Shown here: positions 13,998-24,908 of the stretch, piece by piece | How the letters are laid out: the number at the start of each line of letters is the position of its first letter | Numbering within the stretch: the stretch's first letter is position 1 | Assembly (NCBI GenBank): GCA_019614645.1 | Contig: JABWDB010000001.1 | Span: 7,748,001-7,812,000 of the forward strand | Length of the DNA: 64,000 nucleotides | Origin: Stratiolaelaps scimitus | Taxonomy: Eukaryota; Arthropoda; Arachnida; Mesostigmata; Laelapidae | Direction: 5' to 3' | The notes under the pieces: model-generated | The model's input: the letters and a program-made list of their open reading frames with translations, nothing else | Told to the model about the DNA's origin: nothing | Database searches by the model: none | Position numbers and translations under genes: made by a program

Positions 13998-16980
13998 CAA
14001 CACAGTAAGACAAAATTAAACGCAACAGGAAAGGGTCATACCACGAATGATTTATGTCAGTGCTGCTATCCAACGGTTGGTACCCACCGTCGCGTAGTGT
14101 ATGATAGGTCAGAGGACAAACTACCACGTGTGCATCATATAACAATGAGATATGCATACACGACAAGTTTTGGATGTCATCGCCGTTCGCTCTGCCGGTC
14201 TCCATCAAATTTGATTTCTCTCCCTTACCACGAACGGATCATTTTCCCAATCACTGACGAATCATGACACTCTGCTACCCTCCTGAGCTTGTGTCATTAT
14301 AATAGCGAGGCGCGTAGTTTGTGCTGTCCCCGAAGGTCCCCGTCAGAAGAGGGCGTTCCCCGATCACGGGACATGTGTATATGTCCGTGCACTCGATGAC
14401 GATATATCATTATGATTACTGCATTGGCCTGCTCATCTGTTGCCATACAGCAATGAAGAGCATGGTCTTGAGCCTCTGTACATGGGTTCTGTTGAACCGT
14501 TCGGTATGCAGTGCCATAACGCCATCCCGACGGAGGTGAAGCCTGACGCAAGTTCGTACTCCATCCGTCGTGGTGCGTTGCATCAGGTGGTCGTCGGCAG
14601 AACGGGCCCTCCCCAGAATCCATCCGTTCATCTTAGGCCAACCACACCGTGACACTCCGCTTCTCCGCCACACCCTCAAGAGCGGCTCCCCAAACTATGT
14701 CCATATGGGAAACCATGCAGGCGAATCGGCATGTTCCTTCCGAGCAGAGATAAATGACCGCTCTTCCGTGTCCACACTGCCTCCCGCTCACTTTCTCCAG
14801 CTGTGGAGGTTGTGGTGGTCGAGTGTGGAGTTGCACGTTGGGCAGATTGGGCCTCCCAACTACGGCTCTGGTTCCCTCTCAGCAACTAGCTCCTTTTTCC
14901 GAACGTGGTAGGCCCAAGGGCAAACTCAAACAGGCAGGCGGGCGGGCGGACGTCTGCAGGGACTCGCAGGCGGCGTAGTAGCTAGCTGGAGAACGCTTCC
15001 TCAGAAAACGCTACGCAATTTATGTCTCTCGGGAAATAATTTCCTTATAAATCGCAGAGCGAAGTGCGGGAAGGAACGGTCGCCCTTACGAGACGGGAAC
15101 AGATCTCTACCACCCGTGGTCGACTTCGGAGAGCGAGGTTTTTGCATGCAACGAGTTCGCGAGTTTGGCATTATGCTCGCGATTAATTACATAAATGAAA
15201 TATGGTTCAGAATGCATTGCCAACTTGCTTCCGTGGCAATATTCTCGAATGAGTTGACACCTGCAATTAACTCCTATTACAAGTGTTAATCCGTACGTTT
15301 TGTAGATTGTCTTGGAAGGATTGCAGCAGCCAGCGAGAAACAAGCCCTATCTGAAACACTAAGTAGGTATTAGGCGATAGGTACAATCCGTTATCGCTCT
15401 CATGTGATACCTGTACTCCCACCCGCGGCTGCAGTATTCAAGGCGTATGAGAGGAAGCGGAGACCTCTGTCACCAAGGACGTGATTGGAGCCCGTGTAAC
15501 AATAGGTACTAGGTAATGATGTGGAAAGTTGGATTACTATACCACCGATGGAGGTCGACTGAGTTTTGTGTGGAGTTCTCAATTGGTGCAGAGAAGCGAC
15601 CCGCCGATCTTAGATATTCTGAGAAATATACGTTGGAAGTTCGAATAGTGCGAATAGAATGCGTATCCCGAACCCGCTCTAGGGCGACACTATTAGTGGG
15701 TGTGCTTGGTCTACTTCTGTTTTTCCCTTAGCAGTGATCTTTTTCTAATTCCACTAAACCTGGGTGCCACCCGCGCTTGTCAGTGCGTTTGCGATTCTGA
15801 TACGCATTAATCTATTTGATTCTCTCTCTCGTCCTTTGGACGATTATTCTTAGCATGTGGGCTTTGTTGGACTTTAACGGGCAAACCGAAGCAGTGGAGG
15901 AGCACACCACGAAGCCATCGGTTCATTGCCTTCGAAATCTCTGGACGACAAACAGGACAGTGAAATAGACAGCGAACGCGCCAGCCGCGATCTGCAACGG
16001 CGAGCAGGAGGTGTAGCATTTTTACAGCGCATAATCGATGGCAGACCACCACTACAAACTCGCAAAATGGGCCTAAGGGGACGGGTAACACAGAAACGGA
16101 GTGTGGCGTCTTTATGGGGTTTAGGGGTTTCGGGGTGAGGGTGGGGGGAGTTAAGCGTTGAAGGACAGCGTTTTGCTTCGAGGTGGAGAGACCCAAAGGG
16201 AGAGCTAAGGCGCCGAGTAGGACGCTGTGCAAGACGACTACCCAGCGAGTACACGTTCAGTTGAGTAACGGGCACTTACTCGCCTCGTCCCCCCACCCGC
16301 CGACCAAGCACCGCGTCTCAGCTAGCAGGGCCGGGCTAAGGGTTTGCGGAGTGCGAGAAGCGTCCGTGGACGCCGCCAGCGCCGTCGCAGCTCCCAGCGT
16401 TGTTACTTATGGTTGGGCCGTGGAGTTCTGGACCGTCCGAGGAAAACGGGCTAAGAGAAGAAGCGAGCGAGCGACTGGAGGCAGACGAAAGCGGCGAAGG
16501 GTGTTTCGTCAGCCAAATTATCTCCTTCGATCGAAAGGAAGAACTCCCCGCACCCTGCATTTGTGTCCCGAGCGCCATAGGGATAGGGCAAGCAAGGTCA
16601 AGTCGGACACGTAGTATGGCCTACAATGAGAGAGGATAGTAGTATAGCAGTTGTAGACGGCAGGATGTGGAGGAAGAAAAAGACGAAAAGGAAGAAAGAC
16701 AGAAATAAAGAATGAAGCGGTTGGCGAAGGAGGCTCTTGGGAAAGGAGGGGAACACGACAAGATGACAGAGGGAGGATGCAGCCGATTACGATAGTACAA
16801 TGCCTTAGCCAATAGCCTTCTCACACAAACGACTATGCATATACAGACAAATGCACATTGTCGGTGGGCGTGTTGTTTTGTTCTATTTCCAGTGTGCTGT
16901 ACACAACGAGAAATTGATAGTTTGCTCTAGTCTATTGTTGGAGACAATGGTCTTTAGTGTGCTCTAACTGAGAAATATAC

Positions 16981-17047
16981 AGAGCGAGAGAGAGGGAGAG
17001 AGAGAGAGAGATAGGGATACGGGCACGCTCTCTATGTGTGTGTGTGT
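16981..17047 (+). repeat. (GA)n tract followed by (TG)n tract
   Basis: Purine GA repeats at 16,981-17,011 are followed after about 23 nt by TG dinucleotides at 17,035-17,047, so two microsatellites lie close together. Confidence 0.85.
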
Positions 17048-17433
17048 ATATGTGTTTGTTTGGCAAGACTGAATCGAGTGGAATGAACCGTGCACCATTC
17101 ATAGATGAAATCGTTCCGCTTAAATGGCACCAGGACTAACCAGCTATTATACATTCGTATAATGAGAATAGTCATTGGCATAAACCTACATCTACAAAGC
17201 TATAAAACTACGTATAAACACCGAGTAGGACATGAGCGACTGCAGATGTGACATGAGCTGACGGGTGCGAAATGCACCCTCTAGCAGTTGATAGGTCACA
17301 AGCGAATCAATCAGAAACGACTTCGGCGTACGTGAGGGCTAGCCAATTGCTATATAATCCACTTGCTCAATGCAGTGACGAGACACCTTTGTGATCAAGG
17401 TTTGGTAATGTTGATGTAGTCTGCATAGTATTC

Positions 17434-17606
17434 TCGAGCCAGGTGGCGTCGTGCATTCTCGTGCGATCAGAAAAGACACACAGGTGAACAGGTTCGATCC
17501 CCACCGTTGCACATTTGCATTTAAAGGTGTCCATCTTATAAAGCAATGCCGACTGCAGCACCGTGGACATTACATGTTAGCTGCAAGTCTGCCTGGAAAA
17601 TTTGCT
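17434..17606 (+). mobile_element. tRNA-derived SINE, copy 1
   Basis: About 173 nt that align over their whole length with 46,785-46,966 in the same orientation. Both copies begin TCGAGCC-GGTGGC, share GTGCATTC-CGTGCG, then CCCCACCGTTGCACATTTGCA, then AAGCAAT and a GGAC-TTA-ATGTT block. The head resembles a tRNA gene: an A-box-like GGTGGC segment near 17,442 and a good Pol III B box, GGTTCGATCCC, at 17,491-17,501, at roughly tRNA spacing. Past the B box the two copies continue to match for about 100 nt, which a tRNA gene would not do. The arms do not fold into a convincing cloverleaf, so I call a retroposed SINE, not a functional tRNA. I see no target-site duplication or clear A-rich tail. The family is not known to me. 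Confidence 0.7.
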
Positions 17607-18868
17607 AGTCCTAAAATTATTAAATGTGTTTAATGCCAAACCCAAAAATCGTTCTGCGTACAGCGTTATATTTACAATTTGTCTTCCACACGTTCCCTCC
17701 TTCCTGCCTGCTATCACAGATCGAGTGCCTTCAAGCTGCTGTTGTTCGCTAATGCTATCGTTCAGCTATTGTCCGTTGTGCTTTGCTACCGTCTGCTGTG
17801 TGTACTGCATTTTCGAGCAGAAATGCTCCCACCTCGTTCTCCTCTTCAAATGTCGTGGAGGATTCCATCCGTTCGTTCTGCTACTGCGGATTTTACAGCT
17901 AAAACTCCTGCAAACTATTATACTTCGGGACGTCGAGTGAGGTCGTCCGGGACCGACGGTGGCAGGGAACACACGCGGGCTGGCTTCGTGCTTCCTTTCA
18001 TTTTCGAGTACTTCCGTTTCTTCACCACAGGAGCATAAGCACCGCCGCCACTGCCACCACCTCTACCACGTCACATCTCACACACACACACACAATACAC
18101 ATGCACACCGAGACACTTCTCAAATTTGAATTTGTGTATTGCACATAGCGTACAACTGGCAGCAACGGCAGAGGATGACGCCATGCGGCGTCATGCCCGT
18201 TCAGCGATCATCTACGCACAGTTCGCTCTCGGAGCAGCTCTGAGGGCTCTGCTGCTGGCGCCGTTCACGGGCACGACCAGAGGCGGCTGCCATCGAATAG
18301 CTGGAGAAGCTAGCAAGGGAGGGGGCAGTCATGTCAAGGAGTTTGACGCGCCATGCCAGAACAGCTCTTGCCTTGAGCGTCTCTAGCCCTCACTTTAGTC
18401 GCGTTCAGCGACGTGCTTTGCGCATACGACGCGATAACGCCGCGGAGTGATTTGCAATCAGATGAGCCACAGAACCAGCAGCCGCGGCAATGCAAGAGGA
18501 ATGGAAATGTTGGGCCTGTGCTAGTTGGAAATAGTATGGTAGGTTCTAACGGCCGTCTGCTAGAAGTGTTGGATGGAACAGAGGGTAGTGCGGGCATGCC
18601 ATATTAACATCTCCCGGCGAACCCGGGCAAGATCGACTTGACCGGCAACGTGTCTCACTTGTGCGTTCTTATGCACTTTGCTAGTCGCAAAGCCGACGGC
18701 GGGAAGTCACGCCGCTCATGGGAAAAAATCAAATTATTTATTAGGCACCGAGTCACCGCTGATTTTTCCTCGTCGCCGTCGACGTCGTTGCTGTCACCGC
18801 CGACGTAGGCGCCGCACATGCCGGCAGCGTACCCACTGACAGTTTGCTGGCGCGTCTGGTTCATAATG

Positions 18869-18887
18869 AGAGAGAGAGAGAGAGAGA
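18869..18887 (+). repeat. (GA)n microsatellite
   Basis: Uninterrupted AG dinucleotide run of about 19 nt. Confidence 0.85.
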
Positions 18888-20020
18888 CAGCCGAGGTGCG
18901 ACAGACAGCCTCGTTTCATTGGCATTTAGTGTTGCACCCTCCTAGTCGCTCAGTTCTCTCTAGTACGGTTTTTTCGATTGTGCTTGCATACAAGCGCCCC
19001 AGCAGAAACAAGACCGTCAGGCTATATTGCCTTGCCGTGACTAAACCTACTGTATGGTAAACCTTGCCTCTGTTGCCGGTTGTGTGCGAGAGCGAGACAA
19101 ACGCAGCTGACCAATTCGAATGCAGCTGGCGATGTGTCTCCTATTTCAGGAATGTCGTGCCTGCTCGTTTCATCGACGTCATGCGTTCATTTGTTTTCCA
19201 TTATTCACTCGATTTGTCGTCTGTTACGTTGAATCTGTTCAGCCAAATGGCGATGTATGGTTCCTCTCTCGCTAGCCAACTAATTCGCATATTTTCTGTC
19301 ATTCCTTATTTGTTGCTAACGAAAGATGTCTCTCTCTCCTCTCTTTATCAACTGTCGACGTTTTTCTCGCTAGCTCAGAGTCCTGGTGGAGGTGTTTCCT
19401 AGCTCGGATTATATTGGGCGTCTTTGACCAAGGTTGGAGACAGTCGACGAAGTCGCTATGGAACAAAACTCTATTTGGTTCTACAAAAAGAAACCGCTCA
19501 GCAGCCGACCGACGTACGGTGTCTGCTCTGTGCGTGTATCTATCTCCATGTGTAGGTGTGTTGGGTATGAGAGAAGAAAGACGGGCGTATATGTTGGTAC
19601 CCACCAGAACCCGGCTGGTATCCGTTCCGAGGGAGTCGAAAAGGTAGAGGAATTCAAGGCTGACTTCTTTGGGTGTTGCTAAATGGCCGTGGCCCGCTTT
19701 TCCTTGCTGGCTCCGTCCGACGTCATCTCTGTCGGCTTCGTCGCTGTCGAATACAATTCCTAGCTTCCGCCAGCAAGCGGACTAGATTTTTGCTTCTATT
19801 CGTTCGCTCGTCGCCTGCGCGGCGGCTGTTTAGAGTTGGTGGTGCCAGCCGCAGCAGCAGCAACAGCGGCAGAAGGAGGTGCAGCGGCAAACGGCAGCGG
19901 CAAAAATGGTGAGAAACCGAAATAGAAATAAATGGCAAAAAACTTAGTTGGAATGACGATACTTTTACCACTCGAGTTTTTTTTTTTTCGCCGCGCAGTT
20001 CCGTTTCGTGCCGAGTGCCT

Positions 20021-20038
20021 GCTGTTCTCGAGAACAGC
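20021..20038. repeat. 18-bp perfect palindrome
   Basis: The sequence GCTGTTCTCGAGAACAGC equals its own reverse complement over all 18 positions. It has the symmetry of a dimeric DNA-binding-protein site, but no factor can be assigned from sequence alone. Confidence 0.7.
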
Positions 20039-23000
20039 GCGAGAGTGAAAAGTGCAATGAATCAACAGTTTTCCAGCAGCCACGTTCGCCTCGTGCAGAT
20101 ATACAGATATGCGGGCACACCCAGACGGACACCCTGATGTACACCCACTCGCACATGGAGGATACATGGAGCCGCACGGCTAGGGACCATACGGCGGTGT
20201 CCGCCATCCATTGAAATCGTACGAAGGTTTGGGCGGATGTGCGAAGCTGCATGAACACGCGTACGCAGACACCATCAGCTAACTACAACGATTGCGTCTG
20301 AGAGAGACTAGCCACGAGCAGCCGTTGCTGTGGAGTTTTTGCACATTTTCGCAATCCGTCTGGTCCTATTTGCGGCTGGTATTCCCTCTTTTGGACAGCG
20401 AAATTGACCACATTGTACAAACGAACAGTCGACGGGTGAAGTGGCAACTGCGAGCTTGGCACCTGATTTGGTTTGGAGGATGTGCGGGATTTAATAAAAT
20501 GCTTTATTTATTGAATTTGAGGTTGCCCGTGCCACGAGTAGTTTGAAGTAGCCTTAATACGTGTGGAAATAGCAATAAGCAGTACCGTGGAGGCTAAGTG
20601 CTGGCTGAGAGTCTTCTCGGAAAATTTACTTTACTGAGTACAAACTGTAACAACTTCAATAAGCAGTCAACGTTGCGAACGTTGCTGATGTTATCACGCA
20701 TGAAAGTGTTTTCCAGTGATTTTTTTGTACTTAACAAAGATTAAATGTGAGTATACTAGTGAATAAATTAGAAGCCTTATCTTAGAAGAAGTGTCCTTCG
20801 ACGCCTTCAACGAAGTCGTTTGAAACTCCCGTTACGGATGTATCCGTCCATTATTCCAGTGCCACACTTACAAACTCGTTATAATGGCTACTTGGTGAGG
20901 CTGCAAGCAATTCGCGAAAAACGCGCTACTCTCCATGTCGCATTTGATATGCTATTTATGTGTGAGCATTGGCGAGCTCGAGGTCGCTTTCGCCGGAGTC
21001 CAGTTTGTGTTTCATGAGGAAATAGCCAGTCTAATGCTCTACTGTACAGCACGAGCCGCGAGTACAAGAGAACGATGAGCCAAACAATCTAAGCAAGAAT
21101 CAAGTTCACGTCATCACTTAGGTTCCACTTCAGTGTATTTGCCCTTATGGATACTCCCTATCCCTACAGCATATACAGTCGTGTGTGTTTGCCGAGGGCA
21201 GCACGCACGTGCCTTGTGTTGCCGTGATCCACAAACTCCCACTTGTCTATACCTTTTTGCTTTCTGTATGTGAAAGTGTCTATGTGTTCCGTCGGTCTCG
21301 GCTTGCAGCGACTTCGCCCGCTTGCCTCGCCGCTTAAACCAGTTGGGTTGGGCTAGTTTGGATGGGACTATCGCTGAGATGCATCAACATTGGCAAAAAG
21401 TCACTAATTAATGCTTTTTTTCTCTCTCTCTCTTCTTCTCTGCGGCTGTGCTGGCAGTTGCAGTAACAGCAGTAGGAATGGTCAGTGATGGCCATGCAGG
21501 GGCAAAAGCCGGACACACGAGTCTTGCCACTGTTGGAAATGGGTGACGTCGAGAGTGAGGGCCAAGCCATCGGCTTCGTCTTCTCCGTCCGGCGACCGCT
21601 TCGTTCGCATTGGTGGTGGCGTTAGGCAGAAGCGACAAGCCCCCTCGGCCTCTCATTCTCCCGTACTATCCGGCGAAGGGCCGACAGCCATTGTGTCTAA
21701 TGCTGCCTGGCCTCTCTGGTTTCCCTCTGGTCAGCTTTTTCCTAATCCCGTATCCACCCCTCGTCCCCCTTTGCCGTTGCTCCGTTATTACGCTTTCTCA
21801 ACGTTCATGGCCCTACTGTGCTCCAGCCACAACGGTCATTCTTCATAATGGACCGCTGAGGCACAGAGTCTGAGCGGTAACAGAGAGAGAGAGGGAGAGA
21901 AAGCGAACGTGAGACCGGTCGTCGGTAGTGTCTATCCGAGTGCCCCTGGTGTGGCTTGCACAGCCTCCAGCCTCGACGGCCTCCCTCCGCCGTTACCCTA
22001 GCATACACGTCGCACGGAATACACTGGCTAGCAATGGAGCACACCGGTTCTGGCGACGAGTCGTCGACCGAATGCGCATCCGTCGTCTCCCGCCGTCTCC
22101 CCATTGAATCACTGGAGCAGTCATATTAGCTGGGCGGAGGCCCATTCGGTCCTCAGCAGAGGTGCCCTCTCATTGGGGACCTCATTGGTGCATTGGTCTG
22201 TGTGCATCGTAGCACTAGCTGGAAAAAATGGCCATCTACCCCGCAGTTTGCCCGTCGTTCGTCGTCGTAGAGCCATATCGCCGGCTTTCAGCCAGGTCGA
22301 TGCAGGAGTACATGCAATGGCGCACAACCGCAACCCAACGAAGACCGTCGAGAACAAGCAATGAGAAAGAATGAAACAGGGAGATGAACAAACACTACGG
22401 TACATCGGGCTTGCTAGTGCTGTCGGATATGAATCTTGATAAGGAAAAAACATTCTGAATATGAGTCGCTGATTTCCTGTCACAGGTACTCCGCACGACC
22501 ATAGTAATGGTGACGATAAGTCTCACTTCGGGCTGCCTTTCGTACCATTGCTAGCGGGGCGAACGAAACGGAGCGTATTAGCAGCTGAATGGGAAAGCGT
22601 ATAGCTTACTGTGAGATTTTGTAAAAGAACGAAATCATTCGATTTCGATTGTCAACGCTGGTTCGTGTACAGTACCACCACCACCAGGGTATTCGAACTT
22701 ACGTACGCAAGAAACTGCATGTGTGCTCATTTGCCACGTGATGTACATTTATTTTATCAGAAATCATTACCATCATTAGTGGATGCGTTCCGTAAGCATT
22801 TTGAATGGGAACTCTTTGCTTCGGATGTCTATTACATGCATCGATTTTGACTCAGACAATGACTTAGACACTAGGTGTTTACCTAATAGATCTCTTCGGT
22901 CACATCTGCCGAGCTTCATCTCACCTTCACACTTATTGATGATATACGAGTGAGTGGTCTGCTGATTCTGTTAACTCTGTAGTCTTGACAGCCAGTCATA

Positions 23001-23798
23001 GAGGAATGGTGCGATGCACATAAGTGGGGGGGTGGAGGAGGTTGATGATACAAGATGGGCTTTGGTTGTACACACTTCACCACTTCTGCCTATCTCTTGT
23101 CCTTTGCGCCCTTCGCCGTTCTACTCGCCTATATATCCTGGATCTGTCGTCCGTATTGAGGGATGGATGCACGTTGTGCGAAATTGGGCTAGTCGTCCGA
23201 GGGCACCACAGCTCATTGGTGGTGGTCCTAGCTTTTCCACCGTCCACCCAGCATCAGGACCAGCTCGCAGGGTAGCCCTGGCCTCGTCGTACCCATCGTC
23301 GTCGTTGCTGTTGTTGTCGTATCGTCGTCTCTGCTCTCATCATGACGCCTTTACCCTAACCGCCCTGCACACGCAAGCCCTCAGGCCTTCCCTTTCAGTC
23401 CTTTCCCGTCACCCTGTCTACCCACTCAGCAGGCCATCAGGGCCAATATTTGTCTTCCAATTTCCACTCGTCGTTGCTATCTCGCTTCCTCCACTTTCCA
23501 CTTCAGGCGCCTAGCAGGCCGGCTGGCTGCCTGCGTGCCTCCTAGTCACCCAACGTACCCCTCAGCTCCATCTAGAAGCAGCAGCAGCAGCAGAACCGTG
23601 GTGCATTCAAAGCGTTCTGATGCTATCCTAACTCTCCCGACTTCGCGCAGCGACCGCTTTCTTCCCACCCCCACCCCTTTTCCTCATCATCATCCTCAGC
23701 AAAATCATCACCAACATCAGCAGCAGCAGCATGAGGACGATGGTAATCTTAGGGGGCCTGGCGAGTTATTTCAGGGGCTCTGATCGCGGATTCGCGGA

Positions 23799-23815
23799 GG
23801 GGGCGGGGGGGGGGG
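23799..23815 (+). repeat. G-rich low-complexity tract
   Basis: Nearly pure G, with six and ten-plus G around a single C. It may reflect a true G-run or carry length errors in the assembly. Confidence 0.7.
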
Positions 23816-24772
23816 ATAGAGGTTCGGGTAGTTGCCGGGCGCTTGAGCGCTTTAGAGCTAGTGCAACTGCACCCCCAAGCGCGTTCACCCGATTACTCGT
23901 CGTCGCTCATTCATCGCGCCGGGAAGACCTCAGACGTGAAGATCGTCTGCTCAAGAGGCCCAAGTGCGCTAGCGGTTGTCGGCGTAGCGGCAGGACGTCC
24001 GTGTGTATGTTCTTTCAAAGTCAGAAAAAGAGAGGACCCTAGAGGGAGAGAGGGCGTTTGGAAGTCCCGTGCGCACGACAAGCTTGCGGGAATTGCCGCA
24101 CTACGGCCGCTGTCGACCAGAAGGATGGCTGCGACAGCGGGTGGGTTGAAGATGGCGATCACGAGAAAAAGGGATGGATAGGTAGATCGCTTGCTGCTTC
24201 TGCTGGGGGGCTGTGCGGTTCTATACAGATAGAGAGAGCTCAAGAGACGAGGTGGGGAGATTCTCTTTGGCTCGCTCGCGCTGGCTCGTCCTGGCTTGCT
24301 TGTGCTTCTGAGCAGAGTCTCAGTCATACAGGCATAAGCACGTAGACGCAAGCATGCATCACATACACACTCATTCAGCTTTTCGCCTCGGACAAGAGGG
24401 AAAGTCAAAAACCCTGAAAGAGAGACACAGCGACAGGGAGTGAGGGAACTCGAGTGCATGTCAGGGCGGGCGATCGCTCGGTTTGGAGGCTGGACTCTAA
24501 ATCGGTGCCTACCAGATTCCTGGTCGACAACCTCGTCCTCTCGTCCTTAAAATGTGTACGCGGTCCCACTCAATAAAACCGGGAGAAGAGCAACTCTCGC
24601 TGGCGACTGGCTGGCAAGTTCACTAAAGCGCAGCTTGCGTGATCACCGTTCTTCATCTGCCAAACAAATTCAATGTTAAGCCCAACACGATGACCAGATA
24701 GATCCAACACGTTCTTCTTGGCTGAGTGGAAATGGGAAGTGTTCTTCAACACTGGTTTCTGATGCCTTGTAT

Positions 24773-24788
24773 TATATATATATATATA
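24773..24788 (+). repeat. (TA)n microsatellite at the left edge of an inverted-repeat element
   Basis: Uninterrupted TA run directly abutting the left arm of the inverted repeat at 24,787. Confidence 0.8.
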
Positions 24789-24908
24789 CTGGCTGCCCCC
24801 GGTAGAGAATACCAGAAGCCTCGCCACCTCTAACCTAACCTATATATAAACTGTGTCAATATATATATATATATATATATTGACACACTTTACCAGGGGC
24901 AGCCAGTA
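24787..24908. mobile_element. Inverted-repeat (foldback) element with (TA)n core
   Basis: The left arm TACTGGCTGCCCCCGGTA (24,787-24,804) is mirrored by TACCAGGGGCAGCCAGTA (24,891-24,908) with one mismatch. A second, inner inverted repeat, TGTGTCAA at 24,852-24,859 with TTGACACA at 24,880-24,887, encloses a (TA)n run, so the right half is itself a hairpin. There is no coding capacity. It could be a MITE or foldback element or a locally formed palindrome. The flanking TA dinucleotides prevent a clear target-site duplication call. Confidence 0.5.

Larger units (their letters stand above)
13101..20300. other. Upstream non-coding region, block 4
   Basis: Mixed composition with GC-rich patches (13,100-14,990; 15,800-16,620; 17,900-20,200). 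Open frames up to about 143 codons overlap on both strands and resemble no protein I know. Low-complexity runs include (CT)n near 13,959-13,997, (GA)n at 16,981-17,011, (TG)n at 17,035-17,047, (CA)n near 18,078-18,093 and (GA)n at 18,869-18,887. The only interspersed repeat recognised is a SINE copy at 17,434-17,606. An 18-bp perfect palindrome lies at 20,021-20,038. Confidence 0.5.

Noticed and set aside
17434..17606. A functional tRNA gene on the strength of the GGTTCGATCCC box
   Set aside because: A related copy at 46,785 matches well beyond the tRNA-sized part, and no cloverleaf with proper acceptor and T stems can be drawn. A SINE explains both.
20021..20038. LexA-type operator (CTGT-N8-ACAG)
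   Set aside because: The palindrome fits the bacterial LexA pattern, but the window is eukaryotic nuclear DNA, so the match is coincidental.
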